This document shows, piece by piece, positions 34,429-44,477 of a stretch of DNA of 64,000 nucleotides. Positions within the stretch are counted from its first letter, which is position 1, and the number at the start of each line of letters is the position of its first letter. The position numbers and the translations under genes are program-made. This stretch comes from Tethya wilhelma (taxonomy: Eukaryota > Porifera > Demospongiae > Tethyida > Tethyidae): assembly GCA_964030475.1 (NCBI GenBank), contig CAXIPT010000002.1, positions 8,575,455 to 8,639,454 on the forward strand, written 5' to 3'. Under the pieces are notes generated by a model. It worked only from the letters and a program-made list of their open reading frames with translations, made no database searches and was not told the origin of the DNA.

Positions 34429-37400
34429 ATGGCGTCACCAGATCTAGCAGAAACCTTAAAACTACCATGTCTTGGGCGTCCATTTAAACTTGGAATGCTC
34501 TATGATTGTCGAAACGACAATCTTATTCTTGGGAACATTACTTTGTGGGAAGAAACTGCCATAGAAAATGCTTTAATATCAGATTTAGACTCTAGAACAG
34601 ATGAGGAGCCTGGAATAGTTATAGAGAATGATACTCTACATGATAAAACAGAACAGCTAGATATCATAGGTGGCCTAAAGCTTAGTATTTTGCCTGGCAG
34701 TCTAGTCAAAAACATTTCAGGATCGGCTGCTTACTTGAATGATCGTATCAAATCAACCAAGCAAGCACGTGTTTGTCTTAAATACAAAGGTCCAACTGAA
34801 CTTACACAAGTTGATATGAGTAAGGTAGGTCCTGCATTGAAGCAGAACATTCAAGCCACTCATGTTGTCACTGGAGTGTACTATGGAGCAGATGCATTCC
34901 TTGTTTTTGACAGACACGACTGTGATAGAGTCAACTACAGCTCTATTAAAGATCAGCTGCATGAAGCAGTTGAGACCCTAGTTAACAGTCCTCATTCGCA
35001 AATTGAAGAGCTAGTACTTGACACAGCAGAAGCAGAAAAATATGAATGTACACTCTATGCTGATCCTCAGCAGACGAAGAAGATGCATTCATTTTCAGAA
35101 GCAGTTGAAGCTTATCGTGAGTTACTTAGTCCAAATCTTCCAAAAAAGAAACTAGTGCCGATAGCTGTACAACTATATCCTTTGAGCAAGCTTAGTAGTG
35201 AGTCAACGGAGGCAACATTCATTAGAGATGTAAGTGACAATGTAGCTACTGGGGTACAGGAAATTTTTGAAGCTGTACACTATTGTAAAATCACTTGTAG
35301 TGATATTCTGGACTCACAGAATTCTCTTTGTGATAAGTTCATCCGATTAAAAAAAAACACAAAGGTTTTCAAACAAATGATCCAGAAATTCCAAGCAAAG
35401 TTTACGAAAGATATTGTTTATCTTTTGCAACAAGTTCGTAAAGGAAACAATGATGAGGGAGAGCTCCTCAAGGATTTCAGTCAATCTCCTTTTAGCCCAC
35501 AATGTCTTCGGACATTCATTGCCCAAAAAAAGGAAGAGCTAAAGGTACTTGAGTCATTAATGAAGCAAATGGAAAACATTACGTTCATACCTGCTGGTGA
35601 GAATTTTGAAACAGAATTGCTTGACTTAATCTGTGACGATGATATTGATATTGTTGTATGCTTTGCCTTTAATGTGATCAGTGATCCTGAGCAAGATCCA
35701 CAGCTTACTAATATGAGCCGCTATCTGAAAAAACAAGCATTTGAGCCAGTACATCAAAATCAAAGTTGGTATAAAAATCCAGCAATTATCCAGAGAATGA
35801 AGCAACAAATAAAGCTTTTCAGTAATTTAGCCAAAGCTAATCCAGGCCCAAACAAGAAGTTCTTTGTTACTGGCCACCACATGGAAGAGTTAAAAGCGGG
35901 TGCTATTCTCATACTAGAGGATAGCAATTTTGAGGAATTTGTACCACCAAGTACACCTAGTAAACCATCAGCTAAAGATACAGACATTTCTCATGATGCT
36001 ATTTTAATAAGCTGGACTCCACCACCAACTGGACCTGAACATGTTCAGTCTTACAGTGTCTATCACTGTCAAACCGAATCTCCAACATCAGAGTGGACAA
36101 TGAATAAAACTATTGGAACAGAAACAAGCTTAAGAGTCACAGGCCTTAGCAGCAAGACAAGTTACAAGTTTAAAGTACAAGCTGAGTGCAAATTTGAACT
36201 TTTCAGTCCAGAAAGCAAAAACAGTGCCCCCATTATAACCAAAGGTAGCACTTCATTAAGTGATGTACCCCAGCAAGATTCCGAATCAGCTGAACAACAA
36301 TATTCCGAAGGAGATACACTTCTACCACCTACAGGTAAGAGAGATATTCCTGTAATGACAACTAAGCCTAGTGCTTTAGCTCTAGATCATGAAAGAATTC
36401 AAGTTGAGTGGCAACTGAATGCATATGACTCAGAAGACAATGTCCAACACTACACCGTCTTTTACCAATCTTTAACTAAATCGAAGTGGACTCAGATAGA
36501 ATCAGACACAACTAGCACAATTGTGAGAGGACTTGAGCCAAACACTAAGTATGTCTTCAAGGTCAAGCCAATATGCACCATTGGCAATGGTATCGATAGT
36601 CAAATTAGTGATCCAGTCATGACAGCTTCCAAACCTACTAGTCGAAACCGACCAGGAATACCACATGAAATAGCAGAGTCAAAAACTCCTAACAGTCTTC
36701 GATTAAAGTGGGAGCCACCTCAAAATGATTCTGGAATTGACTACTATGTCATTTTATATCAGTGCATCACAACTAGTGATACTGGTAGAAGCAAATCATG
36801 GAAGAAGCAGAGGACAGATGATGCTCAAACTGATATAACTGTACGGGAACTTAAACCAAGTACAACATATCACTTCAAAGTTCGCCCGGTGGGAATAGAT
36901 GAGGATTTAATGGAAAGTGAGCTTAGCAATCCCATTAAAACTTTGGAGCTAAAATGTCAAACGAGTCCGCCATGGGCATCAGAATCAGCTGTAACACATA
37001 ATTCGATTACACTGAGTTGGAAAAAACCTGAATACAACAGGGAGAAAGTTGAGTTCTATGTTGTCTCTTATCGCAAACAAAGTAGCCAAAATTGGAGCAA
37101 GAAAACAACACCTGAAGTTCAAGAACAGTTGAAAATAGATAAACTTGCTCATAATACTCCATATATTTTTAAGGTTCGTCCTGAATGTGAAGATGATACG
37201 AAAGGAATATATAGTGACGAAAGTGTACCTATTACTACCAAGCCACTCTGCCAGTCTGGTAAACCCAAAGCCAAAAATGTAACTCACGATTCCATTGAAG
37301 TAAACTGGGAGAGTCCCAAATATGGAAGCAGTTTAATAAACAGCTATGTAGTCTATTATACCACAGAAAATCCACTGGAGAGTTGGGAAATATTTGAGAC

Positions 37401-40400
37401 ACACAGGGCCGAGCCAAAATGTCTTGTAAAAGGTCTCAACCCTAAATCAAGGTACAAGTTCAAGGTGCTACCACGATGTGCTGAAGGTGTGCAAAGTGAA
37501 ATGAGTGAAACTAGCGACCCCATTGAAACAGGACCTGCTGTTTGTCAACCTGGAAAACCTCAGATTATAAGTTTAACACACAATTCAGTGAAACTTGTTT
37601 GGGAACCCCCCAAATACGATAGTGACAAGATACACTTTTACACAATTTCCTACGATGAAAAGAAAGATGAAAGGACATGGTGTCCAGTGAGCATGAAAGC
37701 TACTAGTGATAAGAATCCAAGTATAACTATAACTGATTTGATCCCAAACAAAGTATATCGTTTTTACATTCTTCCTCAGTGCTTTTTAAATAAAGAGATC
37801 ATCGTTAAGAGTAGTGACTTTAGTGATGACATACAAACAAAATCTAAAGCTATTCCTCCAGGAAAACCCCAAGCTATTGAAGTGGCACACAATAGTGTAA
37901 CATTAAACTGGGAAAAGCCAAGTTCCTATGAGCAAACAGACACAGACAAATGTGCCATACTTTATTGTAAAGTAAGTGAATCTGAGGTGAATGACTGGAA
38001 AACAATATCTATTCAAGGAAATGATACTCAGACTACAGTCAATCAACTGACACCAAACACAATGTATATTTTCAAAATATCACTCCAAATCAACAATAGT
38101 GAGAACATTGAAAGTGACATAAGTGATCCTATTGTGACAATGTCAGTATTGCAGCCTGGTAAACCAAGTATAGCAATAATTTCTGGTAGCGTTCACGTTC
38201 AATGGGACAAGCCAAACTATGGCCAAGAGAATGTTGAGCATTATTTAGTTTATTACAAAACTTTAGAAGATTCTTCATGGACTCTGAGCAAGGATGTAAC
38301 AGATAGCTCATGTCAGCATACTACAGTAGATAATTTGGCTGCTGATAAACAGTACATCTTTAAGGTTCGTCCTATGTGTACTACGGACTCGGCTTTAAGG
38401 CCTTTCGAAAGTGAAGTCAGTGACCCAATTCTGATCAAGTCCCAAGATTGTAAACCATATCAGCTAGAAGCCTTGGATGTTACACAGAATAGTATCACCC
38501 TTCAGTGGACAATGCCTAAGTTTGCCAATAGTGCTATTGATTTGTACACAGTTTCGTATTGTGCTATTAGTAAATGTGAAGAATGGAAACAAGTAAAGAT
38601 TGAAAGTTTCATTTGTAAAGCCACTGTTGATAATCTGAGACCAAACTGCCAATATACGTTCAAAGTTCTTCCAATGTCTAGGTCTGAAAGTGTTTCAATA
38701 AACTACATTGAAAGTGATGTCAGTGAGCCAATCAAAACCAAAGCCCTTGAATGCCGACCAGGAAAGCCAAAAGTAAAAACTACTCCAGAGTCTTCTCACA
38801 ACAGTATTTATGTTGAATGGGACAAGCCCCAATATGGTTGGGAAAGTATTGATTCATATATTGTGTATCGTTGTGAAGTAGGAGATCATTCAGAATGGAA
38901 ATCAGAGAGATCCACACTACTTACTAATGGGCGTTCAGAGCACATAACAGTAAGTGACCTAGCTGTTAACAAAAGATATGTTTTCTGTGTTCTTGGACAT
39001 TTAAACAAGAGTGCTCTTGGTCATCCTAGTCAAAATACTAGGGAATACATTTATGTTGAAAGTGAAGAAAGTGATCCCATCATTATTACGGTGCAAGACT
39101 GCAAGCCATTTAATCTAACTACTGTTGCTATTACACACCACAGTGTCACCCTTAAATGGGATATTCCAGAGTACAGTGATTGCACTATTGATTCATATAC
39201 AATATCTTATTGTACTGGAATCAAAAATAGAAAATGGACGAAGGAACACACTGAAGATGCAATGTGTGAGGCAACCATTGAAAATTTGAAACCCAACAGT
39301 CATTATTTCTTCAAAGTTCTGCCTAAGTCTGAAAGTGTTACAATTAACTGTATCGAGAGTGATGTTAGTGAACAAATCACTACAAAAATACTGGAATGCC
39401 AACCTGGAAAGCCAAGAGTAACCCCTATACCAGATTCCCATAACAGTGTTTACCTTCATTGGGACAAACCAAAGTATGGAAGAGAGAGTGTAGAATCATA
39501 CATAGTATATTGCTATGAAGTAGATGCCCTTTCTACAGCAAAGAAAAAATGCACTCAGACTTTGCTCACCAAGGGCCTTGAAGAAAACATTACTGTAAAT
39601 AATCTTACCGTTAACAAGAGGTATGTCTTTAGTGTTTCAGGGCATTTAAGTGGAGCAGCATCAAACAGACCAACAAATTTTCTTAAAAGTGAAGCGAGTG
39701 ATCCTATTCAAATCAAATCTCAGCCTAGTAAACCAAAAGCAACATTTGTCACGAGCAACAGCATTCAACTTGAGTGGAAAATGCTTGGAAGTAGTCAAGA
39801 TGTAGAATTTTACACTGTTTGTTTCCGTTTGAAAAGTGATCCTCCTGACCAAAACAAGTGGAGAAAGCAATCTACAACAACAGCAGAAACCAAATTCACA
39901 GTCCAAGATTTGAGTTCAGCAACCAGTTATATTTTCAGAATCTCGGCAATACACAAGTCAGGAATTACTTCAGATGGTGAGGAAAGTAGTCCTATCCAAA
40001 CAACAAACACAACTAAACCTGGTAAACCCACAGCCATCATAGTTACTGATGCCACCATCTTACTAACATGGACTCATCCTGACGTCGGTCAAGATACAAT
40101 TAAGAGTTATACCATTTTTTACTGTCAAGATACTGGCTCTGAATTAGAACGAAAATGGTATTCTCGTCCAAGTAATAGCACTGACAACCAAATATTGATG
40201 ACTCCACTAAGACATAACACAAGATACCTATTCAAAGTCCGTCCAGAATCTAGACAAGGTGTTAGTGAATGTGAAAGTGACATCAGTGATGCAATTGAAA
40301 CAAACACTACTTCAGAACCATTAGGAGTTAAAATAATAAAGGTAACACATTCAACTGTTCAGCTAAAGTGGAACAAACCTGTAAGAGGTCAAGAAAATAT

Positions 40401-42576
40401 CACATCATATGATGTGCATTATCAGGAATCAAACAGTAATGAAGGATGGAAAAAGAAAAATATTGATGCCACACAAACTAACTTAATAATTTCAAAACTG
40501 CATTCTTCTGTGGAATACAAGATTAAAGTTGTTCCTGTGTGTGATGTTGGCAAGGGAACGGAAAGTGAAATTGTTAAAGTAACAACAAAACAACTAATAT
40601 GTAAACCTGGAAGAATAACTGCAGTTGCCAAAAAACATAACAGTATTAAATTAAAATGGGTCAAACCAGAATATGGTACACCTGAATATTATACATGCTG
40701 TTATAAACGTGCACAAGATGAAGAAAACAACCAATGGATAAAAATTGAGCAAAAACCTGTTACAGAAGAAGTAGTAGTTGAAGGGCTTACTCCAAATACT
40801 ACCTATTTTTTTCGTGTGCATCCTGAATTTGAAAATGCCGGTGAAGTCAATACTAAAGAAACCATTAGTGAATGGATATGGACAGAGAAGGTACCAGTCG
40901 CAGAACGTTTAAAAGCAAAATGTACACAGATATCAGGTGGACCTACAAGTGTTTACAAAATTCCAATTAAAAAAGTATGGGAAGGAGAACAGTTAAATAG
41001 GATTGCAAGGTATGAACTTGACATTGAACACCCACCACTTCATTATATTCCTGAGAGAGTCCTTATGCTAGTTGGAGCCACAGGAGCTGGAAAAAGTACA
41101 CTTATCAATGGAATAATAAACTATTTATACAAAGTCGAATATAAGGACAACTTTCGATTTAAAATGATTTGTGATGAAAGTGATCATAGTCAAACTCACA
41201 GCCAGACATCATCAGTAAATGCCTATACCATTTATCCTTTGCCTGGATCACGTCTTGATTACACTCTTACAATCATCGACACTCCTGGCTTTGGAGATAC
41301 AAGAGGGGTACAGCAAGATCATGAGCTAGTTGGTCAAATTAAAGATTTTTTTACACATACAACTCCTGATGACAAAGGAATTGACCAAATACATGGTGTA
41401 GGATTTGTGGTGAAGAATCCTGAAGTTCGTCTCACTGCTACACAAAGATACATTTCCTCATCTATTTTACGTGTGTTTGGACAAGACATCAAGGATAATA
41501 TATTTCTGATGGTAACATTTGCTGATGGAGCAAAACCTCCAGTAATAGAAGCAGTCAGAGAAGCACAGATTCCATTTGAAGAGCATTTCAAATTTAACAA
41601 CTCAGCTCTGTATCCTGAAGCTAAAGATCATACTGACCCAGTGAGCATACCAATGTGGGAAATGGGCCAAGAGAGTTTCAATAAATTCTTTAATGGTTTT
41701 CTGAAATATAAGCCACAAAGCCTTACATTAACTAAAAAAGTATTAGAGGAACGTGAGAGACTTGAATCATACTTAAAAACCCTTCGTGATGAAATCACAA
41801 AAGGAGTTCAACAGATTGACAAGCTAGAACAATTAAAAGAAAAGCTTAAAACACAAGGGCATAACATTGATGCCTTGAAAGATTTCAAAATCACAGTCAA
41901 TGTTACAAAACAAAGAAAGAAAGACCTTCCGCGTGGTGTATATGTGACAAATTGCTTGAAATGCAATCGAACATGTCATAATGGATGTGCAATTTCCTCA
42001 GATGCTCATAAATACAATTGCTGTGTAATGGATAGAAGTAATGGTGCAACTAATGCCACATGTACAGTGTGCGCAGATAAATGTCACTGGAAAGAACATG
42101 TCAACAACCCTTACATGTTTGAGGTATATACAGAATCTCAGGAACAAACAATTGAAGATCTGAGGAAACACCATGATGAAGCAAAGCACGGGAAATTAAC
42201 AACTGAAGCCATGATAAAAGAGCTGGAAGAAGGCTTAGATGATCTTCACAAGCATGTTATGAGTTTGGTAGACAATGCCCGAAAATCACTGGAGGAATTG
42301 TCAAAAATAGCACTCAAACCAAATCCACCAACTAATGATGGCTATATTGATTTATTGATTGAAGAGGAAAAAAGAGATGGGAGGTCAGGATGGGAAAAAC
42401 GTGTAGCAGCCTATGAACAACTCAAGAAAAAAGATCAAGTCCTCCGTGAAAATGTTATGTCAGACACAGCTCCTCTTGGAACAGCTGCAGATACTGGTTC
42501 AGATGATAAGAGTGTTGATAAGCCAAAAAAGAAACGTTGGTACCATTTTCTTTTTTCCTGGGTACCGGGCAATTAA
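34429..42576 (+). CDS. gene B: SNTX-type MACPF/Trx - 16xFN3 - GTPase protein, complete, 2715 aa
   Basis: One uninterrupted 2715-codon exon, the only complete SNTX-headed member here. Residues 1-about 260 are the SNTX-type MACPF/CDC-like domain, about 265-375 the helical domain and about 385-500 the thioredoxin-like domain (WYKNPAIIQRM, then FVPPS). Sixteen FN3 domains run from about 508 to 2157. The GTPase has GATGAGKST at 2216-2224, DTPGFGDTRG from 2284 and TFADG at 2363-2367, so the usual NKxD specificity motif is absent. A helical region and a Cys/His cluster (about 2509-2556, CxxC and CHWKEH) follow. The last 17 residues are PKKKRWYHFLFSWVPGN, basic then aromatic, possibly membrane-seeking. 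An AATAAA lies about 121 bp after the stop. No signal peptide or clear TM helix, so a cytosolic protein is likely. Function is inferred. Confidence 0.9.
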   Translation: MASPDLAETLKLPCLGRPFKLGMLYDCRNDNLILGNITLWEETAIENALISDLDSRTDEEPGIVIENDTLHDKTEQLDIIGGLKLSILPGSLVKNISGSAAYLNDRIKSTKQARVCLKYKGPTELTQVDMSKVGPALKQNIQATHVVTGVYYGADAFLVFDRHDCDRVNYSSIKDQLHEAVETLVNSPHSQIEELVLDTAEAEKYECTLYADPQQTKKMHSFSEAVEAYRELLSPNLPKKKLVPIAVQLYPLSKLSSESTEATFIRDVSDNVATGVQEIFEAVHYCKITCSDILDSQNSLCDKFIRLKKNTKVFKQMIQKFQAKFTKDIVYLLQQVRKGNNDEGELLKDFSQSPFSPQCLRTFIAQKKEELKVLESLMKQMENITFIPAGENFETELLDLICDDDIDIVVCFAFNVISDPEQDPQLTNMSRYLKKQAFEPVHQNQSWYKNPAIIQRMKQQIKLFSNLAKANPGPNKKFFVTGHHMEELKAGAILILEDSNFEEFVPPSTPSKPSAKDTDISHDAILISWTPPPTGPEHVQSYSVYHCQTESPTSEWTMNKTIGTETSLRVTGLSSKTSYKFKVQAECKFELFSPESKNSAPIITKGSTSLSDVPQQDSESAEQQYSEGDTLLPPTGKRDIPVMTTKPSALALDHERIQVEWQLNAYDSEDNVQHYTVFYQSLTKSKWTQIESDTTSTIVRGLEPNTKYVFKVKPICTIGNGIDSQISDPVMTASKPTSRNRPGIPHEIAESKTPNSLRLKWEPPQNDSGIDYYVILYQCITTSDTGRSKSWKKQRTDDAQTDITVRELKPSTTYHFKVRPVGIDEDLMESELSNPIKTLELKCQTSPPWASESAVTHNSITLSWKKPEYNREKVEFYVVSYRKQSSQNWSKKTTPEVQEQLKIDKLAHNTPYIFKVRPECEDDTKGIYSDESVPITTKPLCQSGKPKAKNVTHDSIEVNWESPKYGSSLINSYVVYYTTENPLESWEIFETHRAEPKCLVKGLNPKSRYKFKVLPRCAEGVQSEMSETSDPIETGPAVCQPGKPQIISLTHNSVKLVWEPPKYDSDKIHFYTISYDEKKDERTWCPVSMKATSDKNPSITITDLIPNKVYRFYILPQCFLNKEIIVKSSDFSDDIQTKSKAIPPGKPQAIEVAHNSVTLNWEKPSSYEQTDTDKCAILYCKVSESEVNDWKTISIQGNDTQTTVNQLTPNTMYIFKISLQINNSENIESDISDPIVTMSVLQPGKPSIAIISGSVHVQWDKPNYGQENVEHYLVYYKTLEDSSWTLSKDVTDSSCQHTTVDNLAADKQYIFKVRPMCTTDSALRPFESEVSDPILIKSQDCKPYQLEALDVTQNSITLQWTMPKFANSAIDLYTVSYCAISKCEEWKQVKIESFICKATVDNLRPNCQYTFKVLPMSRSESVSINYIESDVSEPIKTKALECRPGKPKVKTTPESSHNSIYVEWDKPQYGWESIDSYIVYRCEVGDHSEWKSERSTLLTNGRSEHITVSDLAVNKRYVFCVLGHLNKSALGHPSQNTREYIYVESEESDPIIITVQDCKPFNLTTVAITHHSVTLKWDIPEYSDCTIDSYTISYCTGIKNRKWTKEHTEDAMCEATIENLKPNSHYFFKVLPKSESVTINCIESDVSEQITTKILECQPGKPRVTPIPDSHNSVYLHWDKPKYGRESVESYIVYCYEVDALSTAKKKCTQTLLTKGLEENITVNNLTVNKRYVFSVSGHLSGAASNRPTNFLKSEASDPIQIKSQPSKPKATFVTSNSIQLEWKMLGSSQDVEFYTVCFRLKSDPPDQNKWRKQSTTTAETKFTVQDLSSATSYIFRISAIHKSGITSDGEESSPIQTTNTTKPGKPTAIIVTDATILLTWTHPDVGQDTIKSYTIFYCQDTGSELERKWYSRPSNSTDNQILMTPLRHNTRYLFKVRPESRQGVSECESDISDAIETNTTSEPLGVKIIKVTHSTVQLKWNKPVRGQENITSYDVHYQESNSNEGWKKKNIDATQTNLIISKLHSSVEYKIKVVPVCDVGKGTESEIVKVTTKQLICKPGRITAVAKKHNSIKLKWVKPEYGTPEYYTCCYKRAQDEENNQWIKIEQKPVTEEVVVEGLTPNTTYFFRVHPEFENAGEVNTKETISEWIWTEKVPVAERLKAKCTQISGGPTSVYKIPIKKVWEGEQLNRIARYELDIEHPPLHYIPERVLMLVGATGAGKSTLINGIINYLYKVEYKDNFRFKMICDESDHSQTHSQTSSVNAYTIYPLPGSRLDYTLTIIDTPGFGDTRGVQQDHELVGQIKDFFTHTTPDDKGIDQIHGVGFVVKNPEVRLTATQRYISSSILRVFGQDIKDNIFLMVTFADGAKPPVIEAVREAQIPFEEHFKFNNSALYPEAKDHTDPVSIPMWEMGQESFNKFFNGFLKYKPQSLTLTKKVLEERERLESYLKTLRDEITKGVQQIDKLEQLKEKLKTQGHNIDALKDFKITVNVTKQRKKDLPRGVYVTNCLKCNRTCHNGCAISSDAHKYNCCVMDRSNGATNATCTVCADKCHWKEHVNNPYMFEVYTESQEQTIEDLRKHHDEAKHGKLTTEAMIKELEEGLDDLHKHVMSLVDNARKSLEELSKIALKPNPPTNDGYIDLLIEEEKRDGRSGWEKRVAAYEQLKKKDQVLRENVMSDTAPLGTAADTGSDDKSVDKPKKKRWYHFLFSWVPGN

Positions 42577-42696
42577 ACTACTGTAGCATAACTGAATGTA
42601 TATATTTTACTTATTATATAATTATAGCAGCTATAATTATAGTTATTAATATCTAGATCTATGTACCTCATGCAATTATAAGCAACTATAGTGGCA

Positions 42697-42702
42697 ATAA
42701 AT
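42697..42702 (+). terminator. poly(A) signal AATAAA of gene B
   Basis: Canonical hexamer about 121 bp after the gene B stop codon. No cleavage site data. Confidence 0.5.
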
Positions 42703-43060
42703 ATAATGTTACATTTAAGGGTATACATACACCTAGCTTATGTAATACTTTGAGTTAATTTTTCATTGAATTGAATTGAGTTCTAATAACTTTATTATGA
42801 TAAACAGATTTTAATTGTCAATTTTTGATGACATAATTAGGAAAAAAATAGTAGTAAACAAACAACAATTACTAACACTGGGATGGTATAGAGAGACCAC
42901 ACAAAAATTATAAGACAACAGTTACCAACAGTTGATTTAGAAAATGCATGAACATACTATATAAATTTGTATACCAACCATAGAGACAACAGGGCCAGAA
43001 ATTAAAGCAAAATACATATTACACTAATTACAGCACTATAGGACAAGCAAGACTGCCCGC

Positions 43061-43840
43061 TTATTGATTGTTACTATCATTGGTGTTCATGCCACTTTCA
43101 GCCTCAAAAATGCTCAATTTAATTCCTTTCTTTCTAATTGTGATGTCAAAACTTTGTGCAATTTCATTAATAGGATACGCTATTAGACTTTTCTCGAGTG
43201 ATGGCTGAAATTTAACTCGAATAAAGAAGTCAGTGATGTCAATTAGTAGCTGATTGAGGAGAATAGGTCCGCCATTCTCATCCCACTCATTGTGCAAACA
43301 GGCTAGAAGACTGTCTACATGACTTAATCTAAGCCCACATTGAATTGACACTGCAGTTTTAGGAAAATTTTGAGTCAAGACCAATAAACTTTGAAGCAAA
43401 CAGTGAAACTGGGATACTTCCAATCGGACACTTTTAAAGATTTCATCCATATGACTGATGCTTTAATGAACTGATTTAACAAAGAAGGATTTTATATGGC
43501 ATACTGGAATGGTAGAAAGAGCAGGTAAGAGAGTAGACAGTGTTTCCACAGAAACTGAATTTTGACTACCTGAAAATCTAGGACAGTGCTCTAAATAGAG
43601 CTCATCCAAAACAAGTGAAGGCAAACTAGCTAGTTCTTTAACGAAAGCTTGTTGTAAAATAAGCTTAGAGAGATGCAGAGCCTTGTGACAATTAGAAAGA
43701 TTTGGTGGAGAAAAAACTACAGTACTTTTTTGGCTCATTTTCTTCTGGAAGAGCTGGGTAATCAATATTACATGATGATATGCATGACCATTTTCTGTGC
43801 TACTGTTGATGGACAATAGAGAAATAACTTCAACCACCAA
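43061..43840 (-). pseudogene. broken copy of the unknown gene at 49208-49945
   Basis: Two minus-strand frames (43840-43463 and 43450-43061) together cover the same protein as the intact 245-codon gene at 49208-49945. Relative to that copy this one has small indels around 43400-43480 and an early stop, so it is split. Nucleotide similarity is high on both sides. It lies about 640 bp upstream of gene C, with its start end facing gene C, just as the intact copy faces gene D. Confidence 0.7.
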
Positions 43841-44477
43841 AACAGAAATGACAATGGGATTTGCTTTATTCCAGTAAGAGAGATTTCAGAGCATGATGAT
43901 GAAATAGGAATCGTAAAATCAAGAGTTTAATGACAATGTCTGAGTATTAATTTTTATGAAATATTTTACTATGCTTGTTATGTTTAGTAGTTAGTAATCT
44001 CTTGCCGTTTTCAATTAATTCTGTCGGATTCTGCAGTATAATAGTGAACAATTAAAAAACTGCATGTCTCTTGGATCCTTGCTGTCAAATCACAAAGTTA
44101 TTGCTGACTATATTTTGGGCACTGAAGGCAAAGATAATTAAATTCACAATGATCATAATGAATAATAGTACTGGCCCACTCACCCATGCACGTTAAATCT
44201 TCATGCATGAAGTGCAGAGGCGAAACTAATTTAAAATTAATACTCTATAATCAATTGGAGTGACCCTGCATGACTGTACGCATAAATATTACTAAAATAA
44301 CCAAAAGTGGTGCATGAATATTGCAGCATAATTCATTTAACAAAATTTAATTAAAATTAAATTTCTAAGAAGATGACAACATTCCTTTTGAATACACTTC
44401 AGTAGCAGTCACATGGTCCATTTCCATGGTGACTATGTAGATATGAATCACCTATAATAAAGTACAACAACAACAAA
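43841..44477. other. intergenic before gene C
   Basis: AT-rich, between two divergent genes. It lacks the upstream module and the CACAAAGTGTGTG motif of A, B and E, so gene C must be driven differently. Confidence 0.5.

Noticed and set aside
4912..42576. Horizontal transfer of a fish venom gene into this genome
   Set aside because: The SNTX-type fold is old and widespread in animals, the domain order differs (FN3-GTPase instead of SPRY), and base composition matches the surroundings.
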